DNA of 64,000 nucleotides. Origin: Pycnopodia helianthoides (lineage: Eukaryota; Echinodermata; Asteroidea; Forcipulatida; Asteriidae). The notes below the pieces were generated by a model that made no database searches, had not been told where the DNA came from, and saw only the letters and a list, made by a program, of their open reading frames with translations. Below, in pieces: positions 1-10,617 of the stretch. The stretch lies in the NCBI GenBank assembly GCA_032158295.1, contig CM063243.1:11252931-11316930 (forward strand), in the 5' to 3' direction. The position numbers were made by a program, and so were the translations under genes. Position 1 is the stretch's first letter. Each line of letters begins with the position of its first letter.

Positions 1-719
1 AATTTTAAAGTTTGTAAAAAATCACTCCAAAACTCTCAGTCTCTACAATATCAATTCATTAAAACTATTAAATTTAGTGTCTCTCTTTACTTTGGTTTTT
101 CCAAAGTTCCCATTACGTGACTATACATGATTCGCTGGAGAAGATCGAGTTCTAATACAATCAATTTATAAATACATACGGCAAAATTACAACACAAAGT
201 ACAATAGTAAAGCAAAACACTAATGTCTCCATTAATTCAAGTATAAGCAAAGAAAGTTAATTACTGAGGCTTTTGACCATTGGGTCCCTTTGCTATAACG
301 ATGTTACATTAATGACTTAAGATGAAAATGTTTTTTCCATATTTCTTCTTTAGAAAACAGATTGTTAACTAGGTTTCAAAATGTATGTTCTTCTTTATGA
401 ACTAAAAATAAGTCATATTTAAACGTAATACTATTTCTTCGGTAATTATTCATCGTTGCTTTCGGCAATCTCATGTGAACACTTACTAATTGCGTTTTAC
501 AGTTGTTGCCCTCCCTGTAGTTATTCATTCATTTCATTCATCCATTTATTTGTCTTCACCATGATATGAAAACACAAAATTCCATATCCCGCGTGTTGAC
601 AACGATCACACCACTACAAAGAACATGGTATAAGAAACAAGACATAGGCTAAAAATACATTAAAAAAATCTCGAAAAGCGAAAGAACGATACAGCGATAA
701 ATCATTAAACCGCCTCGCT
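1..719. other. No gene seen; AT-rich intergenic DNA
   Basis: No coding potential with splice-compatible boundaries and no clear repeat structure was seen on either strand. The sequence is AT-rich with a few ATTC-type short repeats near 530-550. Confidence 0.5.
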
Positions 720-1440
720 ATACAATTTGCGTTGAAACCTAGAGTTATAAAGATGATGGAATTTGGCAAGAATGATCTTCAAAAGCGCTCAGTATTTTGT
801 GCGTAAAGGCCTGATTCTGCCGGATTGTTGAACACTGACGATTTATAAGATGGGTGGGGTCCTGTAGATAACCTGGGTTTTTCTCCAGTGTCACCTTCTC
901 AAAGATACCACAAAGATCCATAACCAATCACTCGCAGCTGTTTTTGTCACCCGTTTCAACCTATATTTGAATTCCTATTACTTACAATCAGTAAAAGGTC
1001 AAAATAGATTGAATCACAATCTGATAAAAAAAGACTGAGTAATTGACTGCATATGACTAAAAGATTTAAGCTTTCTGATACAAAACATCCGTTGATTGGC
1101 TTCAGAAACTATTTGTTGAGTGCTTTCGGTCCTTTCATATTCTGTAATTTCCTAACTAAAACATGTGGCTAAATCGAATTAAAAACAGATGAAAAGTCAA
1201 CAAAAAGAGTCCTGACATATGTTTAGGTTTATCCAGATGTTCATAAATATCGTGCGTAACTGTTAAAACAGAATCATCTACACCCCGGTTTGGACGAAAG
1301 GCAAATTTAAGAGGGTCAACAAAAACGTTTGTCTGAGCAAGCAAAACCTCATTAATTATTTTTCTCCTGAATTTGGAATAAAATAGTCAGTCAATTATTG
1401 ATGTATTGACAATAACGAGATACAATCAAATTAGAAAATA
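720..1440 (-). mobile_element. Decayed non-LTR retrotransposon (LINE) fragment
   Basis: On the minus strand, 1344-1156 reads VDPLKFAFRPNRGVDDSVLT followed by an HLDKPK segment. This matches the finger/palm region of CR1/L2/Rex1-type reverse transcriptases, which typically read DPLQFAYRPNRGVDDAVLT. A frameshift follows, after which a shifted frame resumes with an LFVDFSS-like motif. Further along the minus strand (927-745) a DPTHLIN segment resembles the DPTHPL motif near the C-terminus of these proteins, and another frame ends in SFLPNSI, similar to the usual SFVPNAI end. Several frameshifts and stops show it is dead, and the middle of the RT is missing. Clade assignment is tentative. Confidence 0.6.
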
Positions 1441-2708
1441 CTGGCATGTTTCCATGACATCCATGATAGGGATGAAACAATGACAGTATATACCAACACT
1501 AATTGGGGGAATAACAACAAGAACCAAAAGTCTGTTTTTTACATTGAGCAACAGACTACTCGCCACAAGGTCGCACTGCCCGACTATTTGATGCAGTTCT
1601 ACATGAAATTCATTGGTGCTAAGCAAGGAACTAGAAATAAACAGAAAAACGGGATGGTCATGTAAACTGTTCCTACTTGAGGTAACACTGAGTCTCAATA
1701 CAGTTCAGTTGTGTCTATGGTTTAGAAATAGTGATGTTGGCGATTGACTTAACATACCTTGTTAAATTCAGTGCCATTCATGAGATGGGAGATAGCTAAA
1801 CTATCACATGAGACGAAAGAGACAAAAATGTGCTACTTGTGATATTCAATTATACATGGCTAACAGTCTTGAACCAAACAGTCACAATTTCAACGACATT
1901 CCCGAACTTTCAACATGTCATTGTTTGAAGTGATGAGCTTTATTGTTTCCCAGAGTCTAATATCTAAAGGATTAAATCTGGTTGCCATATTGAAACATTT
2001 TATTCAAATTTTGAATAAAATGTAAGAAAAATAGCAACTCGGTGAACTTTGAATGTAGAAATGCTGCCATTTTATTAAAACATTAGGATTTAAATCATGG
2101 AAAACCTGAAAAACAATATGATTTTTTAACCGAAAATGGGCGAGCAAATAACCCCAAAAGACCCTCAATAGTGGCAGTTTGAAGATAATACAATAAATTG
2201 TAGATTTTGGTCAGGAATTTGTTTCAAATGAAAATCGACCGTAACTTTGGAAAATTACTTGTGTGCATCCTAAGACTATGTGACCCCAACCTTCGAAAAG
2301 AACTGAGAGACAGCAGATGACTTGTTTGATGAAACTAAGTCAATTAATATCAAGCATCAGTCAATGTCTACTGCACTTGGAACGGGGATCAACAAAATTG
2401 ATGTACTGTAAATTTGGGTATGATATAAAATACATGCCGACTATACTACATTTCATCACAATTGTTCAACTACATTTTGTAAACAATAATAGAGTACATA
2501 TTCCTTTCCAGTCTTTTTATTGCATACATTTGTATTTATTTTAACAATAATTATGGTTATGTTGGTCAAGCATTGATTATAAATGAACAATTTTTGTTTA
2601 AAAATATTTAGACTATGATTTCAAAATGTATTGAAACTGAATCTAAATTCTTAGTCTCCCGGCGACGACTCGAGCACAATAAAGACTGTTTTACGTGTAC
2701 AGTTTAAC
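1441..2708. other. No gene seen
   Basis: Only short open frames without splice context. AT-rich intergenic DNA. Confidence 0.45.
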
Positions 2709-2785
2709 CTTGGCCCAATTTCATAGAAATGCTTCAGCAGAACGTTTTGCTTACTCAGCAGAAATAAGCAGCATACCCGTGAGTT
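2709..2785 (+). repeat. Fragment of the GGCCCAATTTCATA-type repeat
   Basis: The stretch starting GGCCCAATTTCATAGAAATG, with its clustered CAGCAGAA and CTCAGCAGAA words, resembles one end of the element at 60169-60361, where the inverted end reads AGAAATTGGGCC. Only one end is present here. Confidence 0.35.
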
Positions 2786-3123
2786 TGGCTGGTAACCTTA
2801 ATCTGTTACGGTTACGGCCAGATTTTATGCGTCATTATGCATTGAAGTATCCGTCCTTAACAACACCCTTAGCAAAAGTCGTAGCCGTAGCTGTAGCAGC
2901 CAATTCGGATACGGCCTTAATCAGTAATGCAACCTCATGAGCTGATTGAGATTCAGTTCACTTGCCTCATCAGTAAACTTAATAACTGTATAGCTCGCAA
3001 GCCTGAAGAAACATCAAACATTGGTGCTTTCAATGTGAACCAGAAACACCGGGCTTAACCCCTTACTCTCCACAATAAGTGTTGGAATAATTCAAACCTA
3101 TTCACCTCACTTTGATTCCTTTA

Positions 3124-3519
3124 TTAAAGGAACATTACAGAATTGGTAAGAAAAAAACTTGTAAGTTATACTATTTGAACACAGATTTACATAAAACTTA
3201 CACGGTCTAATGATGATGATAGCAGAAAACATCCCTTGAAATATTTATGTCTGAAATGCCATATTTGATGAGAAATGAATAAAATAATTTTCCGATTGGA
3301 GTTTATCGCTCAGTGAGCGTTTTATTCATTTGTTGAATTTATTATGATTTCATGCAAATTGTGTAATCGGTTTTTCACTATTTTCTCGTGACTAAGATGG
3401 CCGATCGATCTCAAACTTCTACAGGTTTGTCAGTTTAGGTATATGGTGGATTACATAAAGTGCTTACACTGCCAGCAACTGTTTTGTTAGCAAAAACCAA
3501 CTCTGTAATGTTCCTTTAA
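3124..3519 (+). mobile_element. MITE family B, full-length copy 1
   Basis: The ends are an inverted pair: TTAAAGGAACATTACAGAAT at the left, and the complement ending CTGTAATGTTCCTTTAA at the right. The copy is 396 bp with no coding capacity. Related copies lie at 8166-8558, 17014-17255 and 52566-52932. The interior carries the shared core (CTCGTGAC ... ACAGGTTTGT ... TATATGG) also seen in families A and C. Confidence 0.85.
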
Positions 3520-3807
3520 AACATAAGCAATAAAACCCACCAAAATATTGCTTCCGGTCCATACACAATTAAAGTAAAACAGTTGCTATGGCAATCGCTG
3601 GTTGCTATACACGGACCTACTCAAAAGACAAAAGAATCTTCTATTTTTTGTTCAACTCTGCAATGAATGGACGAACCCTAGAAAGGGGAAGCATGCAAGT
3701 ACCCTGTAAAACGCATTATACTGCCATTCGTGATATCCTATTGATGGTGCCTCATGTTTAAAGAAAGTTAGTCCTGTAATATTATACTACCACAGTTTTA
3801 ACGATAA

Positions 3808-4644
3808 ATGTTCACAGCGCAAACGCTAATTTCTTTCAAGATGTCATTGCTTGGAGTGATGGGCCTCCTTGGATCACTGATTCTAGTATCTAGTTCAGAG
3901 GTTTGCTCCTCCAGTGCCGGGTGTTGCCCTCCTAAGTGGCAATCATGGGGTAACTCGTGTTATCGTCTCACCCGTGAAGGAGCACCCTGGGAGAAGTCTC
4001 GATCAACCTGCCGGGAAATGGGAGGCAAGATGCTTGCCCCTCGCTCGATCCAAGAAAATGACCTACTTGTAAGCATGAGACCAGGCCAGCCTGATAACCG
4101 CGGGGTGGAACATTTGTGGGTGGCTTGCAGTGATATTGAACAAGAAGGGAACTGGAAGTGTGAGGAACGTGGTGAGATGATTGGTACAGAGTACTTCAAC
4201 ATGTGGAACGGAGAGCCGAACGGGGGCAGAAATGAGAACTGTCTTGCTATGCGGTATAAGGAAGAGGCCAACACAGTAAAAGATGATGGAATGTGGCATG
4301 ACGTAGCGTGTTCTGACCCTCAGAAACATTACCAAGCTGTTTGCGTTCTTCGTCCCAAGCCACCCCGTACCTACTGTTCATCTATCGGCAGTGACCGGCA
4401 TCTTATCACCTCATGCCTTATAGACCACGTCATTGGAGAGTTTGTCACTAAGAAGAGTACCATGGAGTGCGTCTTGGCTTGTAGCGAGGAACCAAGATGT
4501 CTCTCCTTCAACATCAAACAGACCGAGGAGGCTGACAAGAGGCTGTGTCAGCTGAACAACGCAACCAGCTCAGAAGACCCCGCCAAGTTCATGACAACTG
4601 AGTCGTTCTGTATCTACTCAGATTTGGAAGCACAGTACGATTAA
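3808..4644 (+). CDS. Secreted C-type lectin with C-terminal PAN/apple domain, intronless
   Basis: A single open frame of 278 residues. Met1 and Met12 are both possible starts; Met12 gives the cleaner signal peptide (hydrophobic MSLLGVMGLLGSLILVSSS, mature protein from about residue 30). Residues 33-180 form a C-type lectin domain opening with CCPPKW and GNSCYRL and ending at HYQAVCV. It has an EPN sugar-specificity motif (136-138), which in this family usually goes with mannose/GlcNAc binding, and WHD (163-165) in place of the usual calcium-site WND. Residues 190-270 are Cys-rich and resemble a PAN/apple domain; N251-A-T is a possible N-glycosylation site. No neighbouring gene suggests a partner. 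Extracellular glycan recognition, perhaps in immunity, is inferred from the family only. Confidence 0.85.
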   Translation: MFTAQTLISFKMSLLGVMGLLGSLILVSSSEVCSSSAGCCPPKWQSWGNSCYRLTREGAPWEKSRSTCREMGGKMLAPRSIQENDLLVSMRPGQPDNRGVEHLWVACSDIEQEGNWKCEERGEMIGTEYFNMWNGEPNGGRNENCLAMRYKEEANTVKDDGMWHDVACSDPQKHYQAVCVLRPKPPRTYCSSIGSDRHLITSCLIDHVIGEFVTKKSTMECVLACSEEPRCLSFNIKQTEEADKRLCQLNNATSSEDPAKFMTTESFCIYSDLEAQYD

Positions 4645-5043
4645 CAATGATAATTGTTTTCAAAAAGAACAGTAGCTGCAAATGTGAAGGCACTTTGATA
4701 GGGAGCCAGCCCGCACATGACTTGTGTGGTATTCGTTAACTTTGTTAAAAACTATAAACTTTATTTTCAAACTGTAATTTGTACATTTTAACTCCTGTCT
4801 AATATCAAGAAAAATCTGTTTCACGCAATGAGACAACATTATCATCTAGCTACACTTGGTAAGTTCTATAATGTAACACCCTTTTATTTATGAGCACCAA
4901 TGTTGTTTCTTTTGAGATTTCTTTTAAAGTTTTGTTTACGAGCAACGAAAAGCTAGCTCTAAGCAATTCTTGGCTGTGCTTACTTTGACAACGATCACGT
5001 AAGCTTAACTGCATTAGGAAGAATGCTGGGACCTTCGTGCTCT

Positions 5044-5317
5044 TTAAAGGCCCTGTACACTATTGATAAGATCGAAAAACACAAATGTTCACAGATTCAC
5101 ACATAACTTACATGATTTAAAGTAAGTAATGGTAGAAAGGGTTCCTTAAAATATTTCTGCCTAAAATGCTATCGTTTTTGAGAAATGAATAAAACAGTAG
5201 TTTTTATCGCGCGCGATAATAAACTCGATGTTTGAAAAACAGAAAATACATAAGGTCTCTTTTCACAATTTTCTCGTGACCTCGATGACCAATTGAGCTC
5301 AAATTTTCACAGGTTTA
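5044..5317 (+). mobile_element. MITE family A copy 1, left part (split by a LINE)
   Basis: Begins TTAAAGGCCCTGTACACTAT like the intact copies at 27292 and 32092, and runs through the shared core to ACAGGTTTA. There the LINE begins. The remainder of the same MITE resumes at 7731. Confidence 0.85.
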
Positions 5318-7730
5318 TTCATTCATTCATTCATTCATTCATTTCTTTTATTTGTCTCAAATCGTGGCCCGGAGGCCAAATTCCAAAAGACAATAACATT
5401 AAAACAATAAAATAGAAATAAAAAAAGAAATAGTAGAAGAAAAAAAAAAAAATAGTAAAAATAGCAAAGTGCTAGGCAAGAAAAACATACAAATTATCGT
5501 AAACTAAAAACACAAAACCAGGGAGACAAAACAATACGCTAAGAAAAATCACGCAGGGCCGGCATTTAAAATGTTAATGAAGTAAGGGATGGGACTTTGT
5601 TGGAAGCGCTTGGTTCTAATAGGGAATTGAGTTATGTGGTTACTGTTCCTTAGGTTCCTACCATGACTTGCTAGCCTCGTAGGGGGAGTAAGTGAGAGGT
5701 TCTTGAATTAGCACCAAGTGTTTTAGCAAATTTTAAGCAATGTGCGACCCTTCTACTATCTAGTGCATCCAAGTTACATAGATTGAGCACATCCAAGTAT
5801 GAAGTGTACTGATTCCCCATGATGGTCCTACAAGCTCGTTTCTGTATCCTTTCAAGATCATCAGTTTGCTTTTTGGTTAAACTAGAATGCCATATCACAT
5901 CTGCGTACTCGACCATAGGTCTGACATAACTGTTGTAAACAACCAAAAGTTCCTCGTGATCAAAGCCAAATCGTTTAAGTGATCTCAACATGAAGAGGCG
6001 TCTGTTAGCTTGTTTTACCATATGATCAACTTGGGCCTCCCACTTAAGATCATCTTGAAACCAGAGGCCTAGAACCTTGGCTTTGTTGACATACTGGAGC
6101 TGTTCAGAACCAATGTACAAATCAGTATGTATAGGGGCAGATTTACTGAAACACACTTCAAGAGCCTGGCATTTACAAGGATTTAATTTCAGGTGATTAT
6201 GATTACCCCAATCTGAGAATTCATCCAAATCATTTTGTAAACTGGACATGCCATTGATTTTCTTATTTTCAGCGAAGGTAAGATCATCGACATATTTCCA
6301 ATATTCGGAATTAGCACTCAGAGCGGCATCGTTAATCAAAACTTGGAACCCCACAGGACCTAATTTGGTGCCTTGTGGGACGCCACCATTCAGAACAACA
6401 TAATCAGAAGTACCATTGTTAAACCTGACACATTGCTCACGGCCGTGGAGAAAGTTGCCAATCCAAGGAACGATACTACGACGCACTCCAATTTTAAGAA
6501 TTTTGCTAATGAGCACGGAGTGGTCGACAAGATCGAAGGCTTTCGAAAAATCGGTTAAAACCATCGTTCCAACGTTGCAACCTTCCTCAGCACCCTGATG
6601 AAGATAATGAATCAGGTTTATCAGATAATGGTTAGTGGAAACTCCAGAGACATTACCAAATTGCCTCTTATCAATACAATGGCCTATATCATTAGTCATC
6701 CAATCGCAAATGAAAGTCTCAGCTACCTTGGCAAAAATGGATGTGAGGGAAATAGGCCGCAGTTTGTCTAGGGAAGGGGGGTTCTGCTTCGGTACAGGAA
6801 CAACAATAGCTCTTTTCCACTGAACCGGGACAGTCCCCTCATGAAAAGAACAATTGAGAATAGTTGTCAATGGCACACTGAGCTCATAGGCAAATTCCTT
6901 TATAAGCTTAGCGGGTATACCATCTGGACCAGTGGCCTTATTAGGGTTGACTTTCCTAAGCTCAAAGTAAACATTCCAAGGGTAGAGATGCGGGACAGGT
7001 TTTTCAGCTGGTAGGTATGCAGGCAGCTTAGCCAAATCAAGTGGCTGTAAATGTTCTGAGATTTTGGCAAACATCTTATTGATTGCGTCTGCCTTGCCCT
7101 GTGCATCCCCGTCATCAATACCTGGGACATCCAACTTAAGCCCGGATTTATTCAAGTTTGTAACCTTTTTGATTTGCTGATACCACCTTCGTTGATCCGT
7201 ACTCCGTAGATTTCTAATTCTATTAGCATAATAGGAAACTTTGGCCATACAAATCTCTCTTTTTATCTTGTTTCTCAACTTACACCAAACATTGTGCTGA
7301 GAAAGATGGAAAGCAATTTGACGGTCGGAAATCATTTTCTTTATCAGTGGAGTGATCCAGGGTTTGTCATTAGTGTGAACTTTCCTTTTCTTCTGAGGAA
7401 AAAACTTATTAATACCATAATGCAGGATCCCATAGAGAGTGTCAACTTTACTTTGAGCGTCAGAGCACTCCATGACCTCGTGCCAATCTAAACCCTGTAT
7501 CCATGAACCAAATGATCGAATTCCAGACTCATGCTAAGGGCGCGTGATCAAAGTTTTAGAGATGTACTTGGCGGCAACTGTATTAAGCTTAGGACGCCAA
7601 ATTATTCCGACATGATCGCTGTGGCCTATCGGGGAAATGGCACATGGGCAACTGTAGTGATTTTTTATATTACCACTCGCAAGCAATAAATCAAGCGTTG
7701 CTTCAGCACGAGTCTGAAACTCAACAATGA
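5318..7730 (-). mobile_element. CR1/L2-like LINE, 5'-truncated, inserted in a MITE
   Basis: The element runs on the minus strand. Its 3' end is a short ATTC/GAAT tandem tail (5318-5343), as CR1/L2-group LINEs often have instead of poly(A). Its 5' end stops inside the endonuclease domain. The disrupted MITE is split at GTTTA, present on both sides (5313-5317 and 7731-7735), which fits a 5-bp target duplication. The 3' UTR between the stop codon and the tail is about 330 bp. Confidence 0.85.
5671..7730 (-). pseudogene. LINE ORF2: end of endonuclease plus reverse transcriptase, one in-frame stop
   Basis: The frame enters within the C-terminal part of the AP-endonuclease; the PIGHSDHVGIIW segment carries its SDH motif. 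An in-frame TAG (7536-7534) breaks it, and the same frame then runs open to 5671. From Met at 7473, 600 residues hold a full reverse transcriptase: NKATGPDGIP (about 178-187), FSKAFDLVDH (about 309-318), GGVPQGTKLGP (about 363-373), the catalytic YVDD (about 394-397) and LKLNPCKC (about 428-435). The RT part looks intact, but the endonuclease is truncated and cut off by the stop. Clade (CR1/L2, jockey superfamily) is judged from motifs. Confidence 0.9.
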
Positions 7731-7821
7731 GTTTATTTCATGCATATGGCTAATCACACAAAACATGAACTTTGTTTGCGACTGTTTTGTCAGCTCTACC
7801 GATCCTGTATAATACCTTTAA
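7731..7821 (+). mobile_element. MITE family A copy 1, right part
   Basis: Continues the MITE interrupted at 5317 (TTTCATGCATATGG, then ACAAAACATGAACTTTG) and ends with the inverted terminus TATAATACCTTTAA. Confidence 0.85.
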
Positions 7822-8165
7822 CGTCACGTTATTCTATTTCGCGCAAAATTGAAAGCTCCTCAAAACAGTCAGACATTCAATTTCATCTAATGTGAAAGCA
7901 TTATTCTTTTGCATCATGCGATTAAAAAAAGATAGCCATTCAAAACTTAAAAATCCACTTGTACATCATTCAAATTAAAAAAAAAGCCGTCTCAGTTTAC
8001 TTGAGTACAATGCTATAATTCGCACGCCTCAAAGTGAAATTGAATGAGGGTTTCAAATGAGGAGGCCACATCGCTTGAATACGCATGCATGAACTTGGTA
8101 TGCATGAACTTGGCTGCTTTTTGACGAAAATAACCGGGAAACCTTTATAAGGAAGATGTTTATAA

Positions 8166-8558
8166 TTAAAGGAACATTACAGAATTGGTAAGAAATGAAC
8201 TTGTAAAATATACTTTTTTTGATCACAGATTTACATAAAACTTACACGGTCTAATGATGATGATAGTAGAAAACATCCCTTGAAATATTTCTGTCTGAAA
8301 TGCCATATTTGATGAGAAATGAATTCACTAATTTTCCGATTGGAGTTTATCGCTCAGTGAGCGTTTTATTCATTTGTTGAATCTATATGATTTCAAGCAA
8401 ATGTGTAATCGGTTTTTCACTATTTTCTCGTGACCCAGATGGCCGATCGATCAAACTTCTACAGGTTTGTCAGTTTATGTATATGGTGGATTACATAAAG
8501 TGCTTACACTGCCAGCAACTGTTTTGTTAGCAAAAACAATTATGTAATGTTCCTTTAA
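8166..8558 (+). mobile_element. MITE family B copy 2
   Basis: Near-identical along its length to the copy at 3124-3519, with both termini (TTAAAGGAACATTACAGAAT and GTAATGTTCCTTTAA). The close match suggests recent activity. Confidence 0.85.
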
Positions 8559-8934
8559 CTTTGCACTTATATGCCAGTGTTTCTTTATTTTTACAATATG
8601 TTTTACCCCCCCCCCATTTTCTGCGGCGCTCACGGCTTTCTAGTTTTATTCAGGCAAAAAGCGTTGACGAGTAACGATATTAACTTCAACACAGTAACAA
8701 CGCGTGCATACTGTATTCATACCGTTTATGGAAAAAGGTAATTGATAAAAAAGGGTATTGTCATACCACGGTAATAGATTGTGAGTTATTATTGATCGAG
8801 AACCAATCACGTGATGTGCCATGAAGACGTATGGTTCAGGGACACTACCTTGCTCGTGCCCACTGGTCGTCATTTAAATTATGACGTTATTTCACTTTAC
8901 AATGTTTGTTCCCCCACCAACAATCTGTTACCAT

Positions 8935-9065
8935 GGTATAACAAAACAATTGTTGCACACTGTGATGGGGTCAATGGGTTTGCACATTTTGGGGCAAATG
9001 GCACCCTCGGGTGTACAAAACACCATGACCCCATCACAGCGTGCAACAATATTGTTTGTTATACC
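8935..9065. mobile_element. Short foldback element with about 39-bp inverted arms
   Basis: Left arm from GGTATAACAAAACAATTGTT to TGATGGGGTCA (8935-8973). Right arm is its near-complement, from TGACCCCATCACAG to TTGTTTGTTATACC (9026-9065). The centre holds GGCACCCTCGGGTGTAC. Non-coding; looks like a MITE or foldback element. Confidence 0.7.
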
Positions 9066-9156
9066 TCTGTCTTGAATGTTGTATTTTCATTGGCGCAGAA
9101 CGATCAGGTAAGCGGGCAACAAATATTCATGTAGGCCCTACACTCTCCTCTCACGC

Positions 9157-9232
9157 GCGGGTGCCATTTGCCCCCGAGGGTGTACATTCGCCTCGAGTGC
9201 CATTTGCCCCCGAGGGTGTACAAAACACCATG
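9157..9232. repeat. Short direct repeats of GTGCCATTTGCCCCCGAGGG
   Basis: The word GTGCCATTTGCCCCCGAGGG followed by TGTAC occurs twice in close succession, and the related inverted word GGCACCCTCGGGTGTAC is in the adjacent element. This looks like a tandem or partial copy of that element's centre. Confidence 0.55.
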
Positions 9233-9251
9233 GACCATGTCACCGCAGGCA

Positions 9252-9788
9252 ACAATTCGTCACCGTTTTCACGAAGAGCCACCTATCTTTTATTGACAAA
9301 TTATTGACTGTTACAGGAAGGGGCCTTTGTCTCAATAAATGAATTTTACGTTTTCACGAACAGCCATCGGCCCCGAAAACGCATTGCAATACGTTGTAAC
9401 AGAAGAGCGTAAAATGTGGCAAAAGTTGCTTTTCACGTTTTCACGAACAGCCACATATCTTCGCGCGCGCGTGATACGCGCGCCCATTTCCTATGTTTAA
9501 TACGTTATCAAGAGTGAGGTGTTTAAGTAGGTCATCTCACTTTTTAGTTTTCACGAAGAGCCACGTATCTTTGACTAATTACTACGGCAATTAGCCAATA
9601 TATCTACAGAAATGAGTTAGTCAATGTAGAGGTTAAACTTATACAGAATCATATGATAGGTTTTTAACTGCAAACCGTGGCTTTAGTATTGCAGATTTTG
9701 CAGTTTTAAGCCAAGCATAGCGTAAATTGTAAATCTCAAATAAGCGTTTGGACATAAGTGGCTCTTCGCGAAAACGGTGACGAATTGT
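9252..9788. mobile_element. TIR element with internal copies of the terminal motif
   Basis: The left end reads ACAATTCGTCACCGTTTTCA followed by CGAAGAGCCAC. The right end (9758-9788) is its inverse, with one difference (GCGAAAAC against GTGAAAAC). The sub-motif GTTTTCACGAA(C/G)AGCCA recurs in direct orientation inside, near 9352, 9436 and 9548. There is no coding capacity, so it is a non-autonomous DNA element. Target duplication is not clear. Confidence 0.7.
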
Positions 9789-10093
9789 ATAATGATGGAT
9801 GCTGTTTTTCATATCACCTAATAATGCCGTATAACAGTCCGTATCGATACCAAAACTGTGATTAGACTTTGACAGTTTTTCAGACAGAAATATTTCTCTG
9901 GGGGGTTGGGAATGGTAAAATGTCAGGTTCTCCCGGTCTTTTTAGGCAATTAAATGGCCAGTTACACGTCGCAAAATTGGAAGCTCGTCAAACAGTCATT
10001 CAATTAAACAAGCCAGTCGAACAGCATTCAAATTTGCAGCAGAAATCTCTGTAGCTGCGCCTAGCTGCTAATATGAATGCCGCTTTCGCACGA

Positions 10094-10617
10094 CTATAAA
10101 AAGAACGCCTTTAAAGTTTATTTGAATATAATATTGTATTAATTCGCATGGCTATAAAAAGAACGCCTTTAAAGTTTATTTGAATATAATATTGTGTTCA
10201 TTCGCATGGCTATATAAAAAGAACGCCTTTAAAGTTTATTTGAACATAATATTGTATTAATTCGCATGGCTATAAAAAAAAACGCCTTTAAAGTTTATTT
10301 GAATATAATATTGTATTAATTCGCATGGCTATAAAAAGAACGCCTTTAAAGTTTATTTGAATATAATATTGAATTAATTCGCATGTCTATAAAAAGAACG
10401 CCTTTAAAGTTTTTTGAATATAATATTGTATTAATTCGCATGTCTATAAAAAGAACGCCTTTAAAGTTTATTTGAATATAATATTGAATTAATTCGCATG
10501 TCTATAAAAAGAACGCCTTTAAAGTTTATTTGAATATAATATTGTATTAATTTGCATGGCTATAAAAAGAACGCCTTTAAAGTTTATTTGAATATAATGT
10601 TGTATTAATTCGCATAC
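10094..10617. repeat. Tandem array, about 9 copies of a 58-bp unit
   Basis: Unit starts (at CTATAAAAAG) lie near 10094, 10152, 10210, 10270, 10329, 10387, 10444, 10502 and 10560, so spacing is 57-60 bp. Each unit contains CTATAAAAAGAACGCCTTTA, then AAGTTTATTTGAATATAATA and ATTCGCATGG. Units differ by few substitutions, with small indels in copies 3, 4 and 6. The flank after the array (GTCTCAAAGTGAAA) resembles single-copy sequence near 8025. Confidence 0.9.

Noticed and set aside
8811..9307. Overlapping plus-strand open frames
   Set aside because: They lie across the foldback element and the start of the TIR element and have no domain.
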